Source: Burkholderiales bacterium RIFCSPHIGHO2_12_FULL_69_20
GTDB lineage: Bacteria; Pseudomonadota; Gammaproteobacteria; Burkholderiales; Burkholderiaceae_C
Direction: 5' to 3'
DNA length: 45,374 nucleotides
Assembly: GCA_001770815.1 (NCBI GenBank)
Contig: MESD01000199.1
Coordinates: 1-45,374 of the forward strand
Shown here one piece after another: positions 16,665 to 25,013 of this stretch. Each line of letters starts with the position of its first letter. Position 1 is the first letter of the stretch. Made by a program: the position numbers and the translations under genes. The notes beneath the pieces were generated by a model, which was given only the letters and a program-made list of their open reading frames with translations, had not been told where the DNA came from and ran no database searches.

Positions 16665-18845
16665 TCAGCCCCCGAACTGCTGCCGGATGCGGCCATACAG
16701 CGCGGCCGCCCGTTGCGCCGAGGCTTCCACCTCTTCGAGCAGCGGCGCCACGCCGGGCCCGCCGGCGCTGTCGGCAATGTCCATCGCCGCCAGGCTGGCA
16801 TTGGTGAGGATGGCGCCGATCACGTTGTCGTTGCCCGCGTCGCGCCCGCCCCGCCCGGCCTGTTGCAGCGACTGTTCGAGGTGCTGGCGCGCGGCATCGG
16901 CGCGGCGGTTGTCGCTCAGATCGCTGAGCACGATGATGTAGCCCAGCACCTGGCCGTCACGCCCGGGCACCATCTCCACCCGCACCCGCACCGGCAGCGG
17001 CTCGGCCGCGTCGCCGGACGTGCGCAGCGCCAGCTCGCCGCGCCAGGTCTGGTGCAGGCTGCGCACCGAGGCCAGTCCGTCGAGCAGCAGCGACGGCAGC
17101 GTGAAGGCCTGCGCCACGTCGTCGATGCTGGCCAGGGCCGCCGGCGCGCAGCCCAGCAGGCTGGCAAAGGCGGGGTTGGCAAACAGCACCCGGTCGTTGC
17201 CGTCGGCAATCGCCACCGGCTCGTGCGAGCTCTGCACCGTGGCGCGCACGCCGGCCAGCTGGTGTTCGGCCACCAGCAGCCGCACCGCGTTGACCTGCAC
17301 GATGATGTCGATCAGCGCCGCGCCGATGGCCCGCGCCAACGCCAGCTCGGCGCCGCTCCAGGGCAGCGCGGTGCCGCGCACGATCTCGCTCCACGCGGCA
17401 AACGAGCGCCGCGGCGACAGCTCGAGCGGGTTGTTGGCCACCATCGGCTTGGTCGGATCGCCGGCCCAGGTGACGGTGAGCAGCTGCTCCTTGCGGAACC
17501 ACATCAGGTAGTCGGGGCGCTGCAGCGACAGCTTGACCGCCAGCACGCCGCTGGCCATCGGCGTCAGCGAGTCGAGCGCCGGGTTGGCCTGCCCCACCGA
17601 CGAACAGGCGAACGGCGTCTCGGTGTACTGCCCGTCCACCCATTGCAGCAGCGCGCGCAGTTCGGGCGTGGACGGCACCTCGCCGCTGGTGAGCAGCTCG
17701 CCGTCGTGGAACAGCGCCGCGCCGGTGGCTTCCAGCGGCTGCAGCAGCGTGCGCGGGTTGCGGAACAGCGCCAGCCGCCAGTCGCCTTCGGTCGAGGTGG
17801 CCTCCACCAGCCGCTGCTCGAGCCGGCGCACCAGGATCGCCACCTGGGCATAGGCGTAGTTCTCGATCGCCGCGATGCGGGTGGACGCCACCTCGGCCAG
17901 CAGGTCGCAGGCCGCGCGCAGCGACGGGCTCAGCGCGCGAGCGCTGTAGTGGTGGGCGGCGATCAGGCCCCACAGCCGGCCCTCGCGCACCAGCGAGACC
18001 ACCAGCGTGCCGGTCACGCCCATGTTCTTGAGGTACTGCAGGTGCAGCGGCGACATGCTGCGCAGCGCGCACATCGACATGTCCAGCTCGGCGGCGTCCG
18101 CGCCCGCAGCGTCCGCGGGCAACAGGCCGGGCAGCAGCGGCACCGGCTCGTAATGCACGTCGACCAGCACCCGCACCCGGTTGCGCAGGTACAGCTCGCG
18201 CGCCCGCTGCGGGATGTCGGTGGCCGGGTAGTGGTGGCCCAGCAGCGTGTCGAGGCGGGGGTCGCGCGCCTCGGCGATGATCTTGCCGTGGCCGTCCGGG
18301 TCGAACTTGTAGACCATCACCCGGTCGTAGCCGGTCATCTCGCGCACGCAGCGCGCCAGGCCGTCGCTGAGCGCGCCGATGTTGGCGGCCTGGCTGAAGC
18401 GCTGCACCGCGGCCTGCAGTTGCTCGAGCATCGCGGGGTCGTCGTGCACCAGCGCATCGGCCGGGCCGCCGCCGCACGGCGCCTCCAGCTCGAGCACCAG
18501 CACACCCTGCGCGGCCACCCGGTGCAGCACGCCCGACCAGTCGAGCGCGCTGCCCACCTGCGTGTGGGCCTGCAGCGGCCGCGGCTAGCGCAGGTCGGGC
18601 GCGGCGGCCAACTGGCGCACCCGCGCCTCGAGGTCGCCGCCCAGCGAGGCGAGCGACTGGTTCAGCAGCCGCTCGGCCGGCAGGCCCAGCAGGGCTTCGC
18701 AGTTGGCTGAGGCCTGCACCACCGCGCCGTCGCGCTCGCGCAGCACCAGCAGCACCCCGTGCGGCTGGATCGAGCCGGCCAGGTGGATGAGTTCACGTTC
18801 GCAGTTGCTGAGATCGGCCTGGCCGAATGCGGGGCTGGTGTCCAC
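16665..18845 (-). pseudogene. bphP: Bacteriophytochrome (PAS-GAF-PHY-PAS) interrupted by TAG
   Basis: The frame begins at GTG 18845, 26 bases after the ppsR stop. It encodes the phytochrome N-terminal PAS domain with the biliverdin-binding Cys15 (SNCERELIHLAGSIQPHG). TAG at 18587-18585 (codon 87) interrupts it. The same frame then continues from codon 88 to TGA at 16667-16665 with GAF (PATDIP motif, DRVMVYKFDPDGHGKI), PHY, and a PAS-like segment near 500-600. It ends in about 75 residues with no kinase catalytic motifs. Full length would be 726. The layout resembles RpBphP1 and Bradyrhizobium BphP, which relieve PpsR repression in far-red light. A GTG at 18557 could start a Cys-less GAF-PHY-PAS protein. 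The stop may be a real mutation or a base-call error. Confidence 0.85.
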
Positions 18846-18871
18846 AGTGTTGCCGGTGCGGCAGCCTTTGG

Positions 18872-20329
18872 TCAGTTCAGCAGCGTGGGCAGATCGCTGG
18901 GGGCCGTCAGGCCATGGCGCTGCAGGCGAAGGCCCAGGCTCTCGGGCGTGATGCCCAGCCAGTGGGCGGCGGCCGCCGTCTGCCCGGGGGCGCGCTGCAG
19001 CGCGCTGAGGATCAGGTGGCGCTCGGCCAGGTGGGTGGCCTCCTGCATCAGCTCGGGCAGCGAGACACGGCCCAGCTGGTGGGCCAGGTTCTCGATCGCC
19101 GCCACCAGGCCGTCCACCGGCTGCAGCGGCAGCTCGTGGTGGCCCTGGCGGCGCAGGATGAAGCCCAGGCATTCCTGGTCGCCTTCGGCCAGCAGCGCGG
19201 CCGACACCTCGACCTCCTGCACGCCGCCGACCGGCCGCGTGGCGGTGCTGCCACCGATGGGTGCGCGCACCTGGGTGGCGATGCCGCTGCGCCGCACCTC
19301 GGCCACCAGCGCCGCCAGCCGGTGGCCGGGATCGCCGAGCAGCTCGGCCAGGGCCCGGCCCTTGACCTGTGCCTCGGTCATGCCGGGCGCACCCAGCACC
19401 AGGAAGGCCGGGTTGGCCATCTGCACCCGGCCGCTGCTGTCGGTGATGACCACCGCGTCGGAGGTCTGTTCGACGAACTCGGCCAGCCGGCGCGCGGTGT
19501 CGCCACCGCGGGCCTCGGAGCGGCGGCACCGCACCAGCAGCAGCAGCTGGCTGCCGCCGTCGACCGTGGCGCGGAACGGCGTGGCCGCCACATCCACCGC
19601 TGACGGCTCGGCCGTCGGCCCTTGCCGGCCCAGCCGGGCCCGGATCTCGGCCGGCTTGCCGCTGGCGCGGGCGGTGACCAGCAGTTCGTCGACCGCCGGG
19701 CGCGAAAGCGTGTCGATGCCGGCGGTGGCGCTCTGCCCGACCAGCTGGTCGGCGCCACGGCCGAACAGCTCGGCCGCGGCGCGGTTGGCCTCGACGATGC
19801 ACAGCGTGGCCGCATCGACCACCAGCACCGCATCGGTGGCCACCTGGAACAGCAACCGGTAGCGTGACTCGGCCTGGCGTTGCTGCCAGTAATCACGCTC
19901 CAGCTCCTGCTGGGCATCGAGAAAGCGCTGCTGGATGGCGGCGATGGCGCGCAGGTCGCGGCCGACGGCCAGCACCGGCCCATGCGCGCCCAGGCGGATG
20001 GCCGCAAAGGCCACCGGGATGTCCAGGCCCTCGGCGCCGGGCAGGTTGACCTCGCGGCGGCGCGACACGCCGGTGCTGCTGACCTCTTGCAGCAACTGCG
20101 TGACCTTGCTGCGGGTGTCCTGCGTCACCGTGTCGATGAACGGGCGGCCCACCCACAGTCGGGCCTGGCGGCTGATGGGCGCATCGCCCAAGGCCACGTT
20201 GCGAATGATGCCGTCGGGGCCGATGACCAGCGCAATGTCGCTGGCGATCGAGGCAAAGGTACTGGCCAGCTCAGGTGCCAACCCGGCCAACGCCCCCAGA
20301 TCCGCCATGTCAGCAGGGTTCGGGCTCAT
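18872..20329 (-). CDS. ppsR: Transcriptional regulator PpsR/CrtJ
   Basis: 485 residues from ATG 20329; a second ATG at 20308 is possible. The domain order is that of PpsR: N-terminal PAS (about 20-125), Q-linker helix (about 130-155), PAS1 (about 155-265), PAS2 (about 275-395) and a Fis-type helix-turn-helix (about 435-475, HWLGITPESLGLRLQRHGL). PpsR binds TGT-N12-ACA and controls bch, crt and puc genes, repressing most of them. The three cysteines are Cys177, Cys268 and Cys387. The HTH Cys used for redox control in Rhodobacter proteins appears to be Leu here. The gene is divergent from crtI and followed by bphP on the same strand. Its leader carries its own PpsR box. Confidence 0.95.
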   Translation of the reverse strand: MSPNPADMADLGALAGLAPELASTFASIASDIALVIGPDGIIRNVALGDAPISRQARLWVGRPFIDTVTQDTRSKVTQLLQEVSSTGVSRRREVNLPGAEGLDIPVAFAAIRLGAHGPVLAVGRDLRAIAAIQQRFLDAQQELERDYWQQRQAESRYRLLFQVATDAVLVVDAATLCIVEANRAAAELFGRGADQLVGQSATAGIDTLSRPAVDELLVTARASGKPAEIRARLGRQGPTAEPSAVDVAATPFRATVDGGSQLLLLVRCRRSEARGGDTARRLAEFVEQTSDAVVITDSSGRVQMANPAFLVLGAPGMTEAQVKGRALAELLGDPGHRLAALVAEVRRSGIATQVRAPIGGSTATRPVGGVQEVEVSAALLAEGDQECLGFILRRQGHHELPLQPVDGLVAAIENLAHQLGRVSLPELMQEATHLAERHLILSALQRAPGQTAAAAHWLGITPESLGLRLQRHGLTAPSDLPTLLN

Positions 20330-20360
20330 GCCAGGGTCCCTTCGATCCGGTTCGCCGCCA

Positions 20361-20405
20361 CCACAGTCCTTAATTTGTCGCGCAATGAGCACAGCAGGAC
20401 TGTGG
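20361..20405. promoter_or_regulatory. PpsR box framed by a 10-bp perfect inverted repeat, ppsR leader
   Basis: CCACAGTCCT at 20361-20370 is the exact inverse of AGGACTGTGG at 20396-20405. The 25-base interval between them contains an exact TGT-N12-ACA box (20376-20393). The box ends 47 bases before the ppsR start. This suggests autoregulation, or long-range contact with the second box at 20463-20480, 87 bases away start to start. Confidence 0.65.
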
Positions 20406-20461
20406 ACTTTACCGCATCACCCACCCCCGAATCGGGCGGCGGGAGAAGGAGGGCAACCCTA

Positions 20462-20490
20462 TTGTCAATCAAACTAGACACAAATACTAT
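20462..20490 (+). promoter_or_regulatory. crtI promoter with overlapping PpsR box
   Basis: A -35-like TTGTCA (20462-20467) and -10-like TACTAT (20485-20490) are separated by 17 bases. An exact TGT-N12-ACA box (20463-20480) covers the -35. A further half site TTGACA lies at 20500-20505. Expected transcription start is near 20497, that is, at the crtI ATG. Confidence 0.7.
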
Positions 20491-20496
20491 CCACAA

Positions 20497-22071
20497 ATGT
20501 TGACACAAACATGGCTGGCCCACGCAGCGCCCGACAGCCCGCTGGCGCAGCCCCTCAAGGCCCGGGGCAAGGCCCCACCGCACGCGGTGGTGATCGGCAG
20601 CGGCTTTGGCGGCCTGGCCGCCGCGGTGCGGCTGGGCGCGCGCGGCTGGCGGGTGACGGTGCTCGAGCAGCTCGACGCCCCCGGCGGCCGCGCCTATGTC
20701 TACAAGCAGGACGGCTTCACCTTCGACGCCGGCCCCACGGTGATCACCGCGCCCTTCCTGCTCGAAGAGCTGTGGACGCTGTGCGGCAAGACGCTGGCCG
20801 ACGACGTGACGCTGGTGCCGGTGAGCCCGTTCTACCGAGTGCGCTTCAACAGCGGTGAAGAGTTCAACTACACCGGCGATGCGGCGCAGATGCGTGCCGA
20901 GATCGGCCGTTTCGCGCCCGGGGACGTGCAGGGCTACGAGAACTTCCTGAAGGCCAGCGAGGCGATCTACAAGGTGGGCTTCGAGCAGCTGGGCGACCAG
21001 CCCTTCAGCCACTGGACCGACATGGCCAAGGTGGTGCCGCAGATGGTCAAGCTGGAGGCCTGGCGCACCGTCTGGCAGCTGGCCTGCAAGCATGTGCAGG
21101 ACCCGCGGCTGCGCGTGGTGCTGACCTTCCAGTCGCTGCTGGTCGGCGGCAACCCGTTCAACACCACCTCGGTGTACTGCCTGATCGCCTTCCTGGAGCG
21201 GCGCTTCGGCGTGCACTTCGCCCTGGGTGGCACCGGCGCGCTGGTCAAGGGCCTGGTCAAGCTGATCGAGGGCCAGGGCAATGCGGTGCGCTGCAACACC
21301 GGCGTGGCGCAGATCCTGGTCAAGGAAGGCGCGGCCTGCGGCGTGCAGTTGGCCAACGGCGACCGGCTGGCGGCCGACGCGGTGGTCTCCAACGCCGACT
21401 CGGCCACCACCTACCGCACGCTGATCGCGCCCGAGCACCGCAAGCGCTGGACCGACGCCAAGATCGAGCGCGCCAAGTACTCGATGAGCCTGTTCGTCTG
21501 GTACTTCGGCACCAGGCGCCAGTACCCCGACGTGGCACACCACACCATCGCGCTGGGGCCGCGCTACCGCGAACTGCTGACCGACATCTTCGACCAGAAG
21601 CACCTGGCCGAAGACTTCAGCCTCTACCTGCACCGGCCCACCGCCACCGACCCGTCGCTGGCGCCCGCGGGCTGCGATGCGTTCTATGCGCTGTCGCCGG
21701 TGCCGCACCTGCAGAGCGGCACCGACTGGTCGGTGGAGGCCGAGCGCTACCGCCAGAAGGTGATGCGGCGCCTGTCGTCCACGCTGCTGCCGGGGCTGGA
21801 GGATCAGCTCGTCACCTCGCGTGTGCTGACGCCGCAGGACTTCCAGGACCGGCTGTCCTCGTTCCGCGGCGCGGCCTTCGGCCTGGCACCGGTGCTCACG
21901 CAGAGCGCCTGGTTCCGCCCCCACAACCAGAGCGAAGACATCGCCCGGCTCTACCTGGTGGGTGCCGGCACCCACCCGGGCGCGGGCCTGCCCGGCGTGC
22001 TGTCTTCGGCCCGCATCCTCGACAAGGTGGTGCCCCATGGCGACAAGATCTCCGCAGCCGCCCATGCCTGA
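20497..22071 (+). CDS. crtI: Phytoene desaturase CrtI
   Basis: 524 residues. The N-terminal dinucleotide-binding motif VVIGSGFGGLAAAVRLGARG and the C-terminal GAGTHPGAGLPGVLSSARI segment are typical of CrtI. It desaturates phytoene in three steps to neurosporene or four to lycopene; betaproteobacterial enzymes of this type can do both, but sequence cannot decide here. It is membrane-associated and FAD-dependent. The ATG at 20497 lies only 6 bases after the predicted -10 box, so the message may be leaderless. The next in-frame candidates (GTG near 20586) would remove 30 residues. Its 3' end overlaps crtB, and transcription diverges from ppsR. Confidence 0.95.
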   Translation: MLTQTWLAHAAPDSPLAQPLKARGKAPPHAVVIGSGFGGLAAAVRLGARGWRVTVLEQLDAPGGRAYVYKQDGFTFDAGPTVITAPFLLEELWTLCGKTLADDVTLVPVSPFYRVRFNSGEEFNYTGDAAQMRAEIGRFAPGDVQGYENFLKASEAIYKVGFEQLGDQPFSHWTDMAKVVPQMVKLEAWRTVWQLACKHVQDPRLRVVLTFQSLLVGGNPFNTTSVYCLIAFLERRFGVHFALGGTGALVKGLVKLIEGQGNAVRCNTGVAQILVKEGAACGVQLANGDRLAADAVVSNADSATTYRTLIAPEHRKRWTDAKIERAKYSMSLFVWYFGTRRQYPDVAHHTIALGPRYRELLTDIFDQKHLAEDFSLYLHRPTATDPSLAPAGCDAFYALSPVPHLQSGTDWSVEAERYRQKVMRRLSSTLLPGLEDQLVTSRVLTPQDFQDRLSSFRGAAFGLAPVLTQSAWFRPHNQSEDIARLYLVGAGTHPGAGLPGVLSSARILDKVVPHGDKISAAAHA

Positions 22072-23218
22072 CGCGCAGCCTGGCGACACCGAAGCCGGGG
22101 CCGACTCCGCGGGCATCAGCCCCGCCGAGGCCGCCGACCTGGCCGCCTGCCGCACCCTGCTGGCGCATGGCTCGCGCACCTTTCTGGCCGCGTCGCGGCT
22201 GCTGCCGCGCCGGGTGCGTGAACCGGCCTGCGCGCTGTACGCCTTCTGCCGCATGGCCGACGACGAGGTCGACGGCCAGACCGGCGGCGGCCCGTCCAGC
22301 CTGGCCGACGATGCCGCCGATGCAGCGCGCGCCAGCGCCGCGGTGCAGCGGCTGCGCCAGCGCCTGGCGCGCATCTACCAGGGCCAGCCCGGCGCCGACG
22401 CCGCCGACCGCGCGCTGGCCGCGGTGGTGCGGCGCTTCCGCATCCCCGCGGTGCTGCCCGAGGCGCTGATCGAAGGTTTTGAGTGGGACGCCGCCGGTCG
22501 CCGCTACGAGACCCTGGCCGAGGTGCAGGCCTACGCCGCGCGCGTGGCCGGCACCGTGGGCGCGATGATGGCGCTGCTGATGGGCGTGCGCAGCGCCGCC
22601 GGCCTGGCGCGCGCCTGTGATCTGGGCGTGGCGATGCAGTTGTCGAACATCGCGCGCGACGTGGGCGAAGACGCGCGCCTGGGCCGCCTGTACCTGCCGC
22701 GCCAGTGGCTGCGCGAGGCCGGCATCGAACCCGATGCCTGGCTGGCCGCACCGCAGCACTCGCCCGCGCTGGGCCGGGTGGTGCAGCGCCTGCTGCGCGA
22801 GGCCGATGCGCTCTACACCCGGGTGGACGCTGGCGTGGCCGCGCTGCCGCTGGGCTGCCGGCCGGGCATCAACGCGGCGCGCTTTCTCTACGCCCAGATC
22901 GGGCTGGAGGTGGAACGGCGCGGCTTGAATGCGATCGACGGCCGGGCCGTGGTCAGCCGCCGGCGCAAGGCCACCAGCCTGCTGCGTGCGCTGGTGGCGC
23001 TGAACCCCGACGACAGCTGGGCACCGCAGCCGCCGTTGCCGGCCACGCGCTACCTGGTCGAGGCGGTCACCGGCCCGTTGCAGGCCGCGCATTTCGCGCC
23101 GCCCGCCCCGAGGCGAATGGCCGGCGTGATCGCGCTGTTCGACCGGCTAGAGCGACGCGACCGCGGCTGGAGCCGGGGTGACAGCCGGGTGGCCCTGGCC
23201 GAGGGTGGGGCCGAATAG
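22037..23218 (+). CDS. crtB: Phytoene synthase CrtB
   Basis: 393 residues from ATG 22037, chosen because AAGGTGG lies just upstream; ATG 22064 (384 residues) is an alternative. Both starts overlap crtI, so the genes are translationally linked. Signature regions are present: YAFCRMADDEVDG with the first Asp-rich motif, and QLSNIARDVGEDARLGRLYLP with the second. The enzyme condenses two geranylgeranyl diphosphates to phytoene at the membrane, using product from CrtE. The stop is TAG, at the expected family end. Confidence 0.95.
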   Translation: MATRSPQPPMPDAQPGDTEAGADSAGISPAEAADLAACRTLLAHGSRTFLAASRLLPRRVREPACALYAFCRMADDEVDGQTGGGPSSLADDAADAARASAAVQRLRQRLARIYQGQPGADAADRALAAVVRRFRIPAVLPEALIEGFEWDAAGRRYETLAEVQAYAARVAGTVGAMMALLMGVRSAAGLARACDLGVAMQLSNIARDVGEDARLGRLYLPRQWLREAGIEPDAWLAAPQHSPALGRVVQRLLREADALYTRVDAGVAALPLGCRPGINAARFLYAQIGLEVERRGLNAIDGRAVVSRRRKATSLLRALVALNPDDSWAPQPPLPATRYLVEAVTGPLQAAHFAPPAPRRMAGVIALFDRLERRDRGWSRGDSRVALAEGGAE

Positions 23219-23432
23219 ACGGTCAACCCAGGCGGCAAACCCACCACGGACCCGGGCGCCAAGCTGGCGTTTACCCGCAGACCGACCCGTCGCCTGGGTG
23301 CGACAGGTCGGGGCGCGGGCCTGCAAATCGTCTGAACCGACGTTGGTTGTCGCGGTGGGCACCACCATCATCGGGCGCACCGCTGCGACCCCAACGCGAC
23401 GGCGGCCCCAACCCCCCATCGATGGAGACCCC
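23219..23432. other. Gap between crtB and TRAP genes
   Basis: 214 bases without a recognisable gene. It contains a small hairpin CGCCA-AGC-TGGCG (23257-23269) followed by TTT, a weak candidate terminator for crtI-crtB. I found no PpsR box. A GGAG ribosome site lies just before dctP. Confidence 0.4.
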
Positions 23433-24434
23433 ATGAAACTTGCCGCTTCGATCCTGCTGGCCTGCGCCACCATGGCTGCCACCACCACGCCCGCCTGGGC
23501 CCAGAAGTCCTGGAAGGTCGGCTCCGCGGCCCAGCCGGGCTCGGTGCTGATCAGCTTCGTCGACGCCATGACCACCAAGACCTCGACCGGCAGCAAGGGC
23601 GAGCTCAAGCTCGAGCGGCTGTTCGTCGGCAGCGAGCAAGAGATCGTGCAGCAGGTGGTGCGCGGCCGGATCGAGATCGGCAGCGTGTCCTACACCGGTG
23701 CCGCCGGCCTGATCCCCGAGGCCTCGGTGCTGAACATGCCCTACCTGTGGGCCAGCTCGGCCGAGCGCGACTACGTCACCGACAACCACGCGCTGCCGGT
23801 GATGAAGAAGATCTACGAGGCCAAGGGCCTGGTGATCCTGGCGCTGGGCGAGGTGGGCTGGAACGACGTCGTGTGCAAGACCGCCTGCCTGACGCCCGAA
23901 TCGGTCAAGGGCATGAAGGTGCGGGTCGCCCCGTCGGCGGCCTCGAAGATGTTCTGGGGCTCGCTGGGCGCCAACGGCGTGCAGATGCCGCTGTCCGAGC
24001 TGTACCCGGCGCTGCAGAGCGGCCTGGTGTCTGCGGCCGACCTGCCGTTTCCCTATTACGTCACCACGCCGGCCGCGCAGAGCGCACCGCACTACGTGCT
24101 GACCCAGCACCTGCACCACGGCAGCACCGTGGTCGTCAACAAGGCCGCCTGGGACGCCCTGACCCCGGCCCTGCGCGAGATCGTGGCCGCCTCCCGGCCC
24201 GACGTGACGGTGATGCGCAAGGCGGTGGACGCCGAGGTCAAGCCCAAGATGGAAGAGTTCAAGAAGAAGGGCGGCTTCGTGCATGAGCTGACCGCAGCCC
24301 AGCGTGCCGAATGGCGCAAGCTGGTCGAACCCAACCAGGAGCAGCTGATCAAGGACATCGGCGGCGCCGCGCCCGAGCTGTGGGCCGCGATCCAGAAGGG
24401 CAAGAAGGAATTTGCCGCCCGCGGCGGCAAGTAA
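23433..24434 (+). CDS. dctP: TRAP transporter substrate-binding protein DctP
   Basis: 333 residues with a signal peptide cut after about residue 23 (TTTPAWA). The mature protein is a DctP-type periplasmic receptor: WKVGSAAQPGSVL opening, a VRVAPSAASKMFWGSLGANGV core with the conserved Arg that usually salt-bridges a substrate carboxylate, and the ALQSGLVSAADLPFPYY segment. The ligand is probably an organic acid but cannot be named. It is followed by the membrane subunits dctQ and dctM, forming a complete Na+- or H+-driven TRAP system. It sits between crtIB and crtDC, an unusual place for a transporter. Confidence 0.9.
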   Translation: MKLAASILLACATMAATTTPAWAQKSWKVGSAAQPGSVLISFVDAMTTKTSTGSKGELKLERLFVGSEQEIVQQVVRGRIEIGSVSYTGAAGLIPEASVLNMPYLWASSAERDYVTDNHALPVMKKIYEAKGLVILALGEVGWNDVVCKTACLTPESVKGMKVRVAPSAASKMFWGSLGANGVQMPLSELYPALQSGLVSAADLPFPYYVTTPAAQSAPHYVLTQHLHHGSTVVVNKAAWDALTPALREIVAASRPDVTVMRKAVDAEVKPKMEEFKKKGGFVHELTAAQRAEWRKLVEPNQEQLIKDIGGAAPELWAAIQKGKKEFAARGGK

Positions 24435-24509
24435 TCCGCCGCACGGCCCCGCCGGCGGTGCACCGCCGGCGCTTCAAGACCATGCGCGGCCACAGGCCGC
24501 CCCTTGCCC

Positions 24510-25013
24510 ATGCACGCTGTACGCAAACTCCTCAAATGGCTGTGGACGGTGGAGGCGACGATCTGCATCGTCGCTTTCTCCGGCACGGCGCTGGCCTTGA
24601 TGGCCGACGTGCTGGCGCGCGAGTTCTTCGGCAACGGCCTGTTCGGTGCGCAGCGCTTCGCGGTGTGGAGCAATGCCATCGCCGGCCTGCTGGGCTTTGC
24701 GCTGGTGACGGCCGAGCGTGGCCACCTGCGGCCGCAGTTTGCCGACGCCCTGCTGCCGAAATCGCTGGAGCCGCATGTCGAGCGCATCGGTGAGGTGGTG
24801 TCGGCCCTGATCTGCCTGGGCATGGGTTGGTACGCGGTGGAGTTCGTGCTCAGCTCGGCCCGGCTGGGCGAGCGCGGCATGGCGATCCCGATCCTCGTCT
24901 GGCCGATCCAGTTGGTGCTGCCCTGGATGTTTCTGTCGTCGGCGCTGCGCCACCTGGCCTTTGCGGCCTGGCCAGTGCTGCGCCCGGCGCCCCGCTCGGA
25001 GGTGCCAGCATGA
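24510..25013 (+). CDS. dctQ: TRAP transporter small membrane subunit DctQ
   Basis: 167 residues from ATG 24510; a TTG two codons upstream is less likely. There are four hydrophobic helices (about 13-34, 48-68, 90-110 and 128-148), the DctQ pattern. The segment MADVLAREFFGNGLFGAQRF resembles the conserved ADVLxRxxFNxxxxGA region of DctQ proteins. It pairs with DctM in the inner membrane and docks the binding protein. Its stop overlaps the dctM start (ATGA at 25010-25013). Confidence 0.88.
   Translation: MHAVRKLLKWLWTVEATICIVAFSGTALALMADVLAREFFGNGLFGAQRFAVWSNAIAGLLGFALVTAERGHLRPQFADALLPKSLEPHVERIGEVVSALICLGMGWYAVEFVLSSARLGERGMAIPILVWPIQLVLPWMFLSSALRHLAFAAWPVLRPAPRSEVPA

Noticed and set aside
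5797-18587. Possible reassignment of TAG as a sense codon, suggested by two internal TAGs
   Set aside because: crtB, dctM, pucA and the GGDEF-EAL gene all end in TAG at the expected family end, so TAG works as a stop here.
20511-20858. A 115-codon frame starting at an ATG 14 bases after the crtI start
   Set aside because: It is out of frame with crtI and encodes low-complexity Arg/Gly text; it is a shadow.
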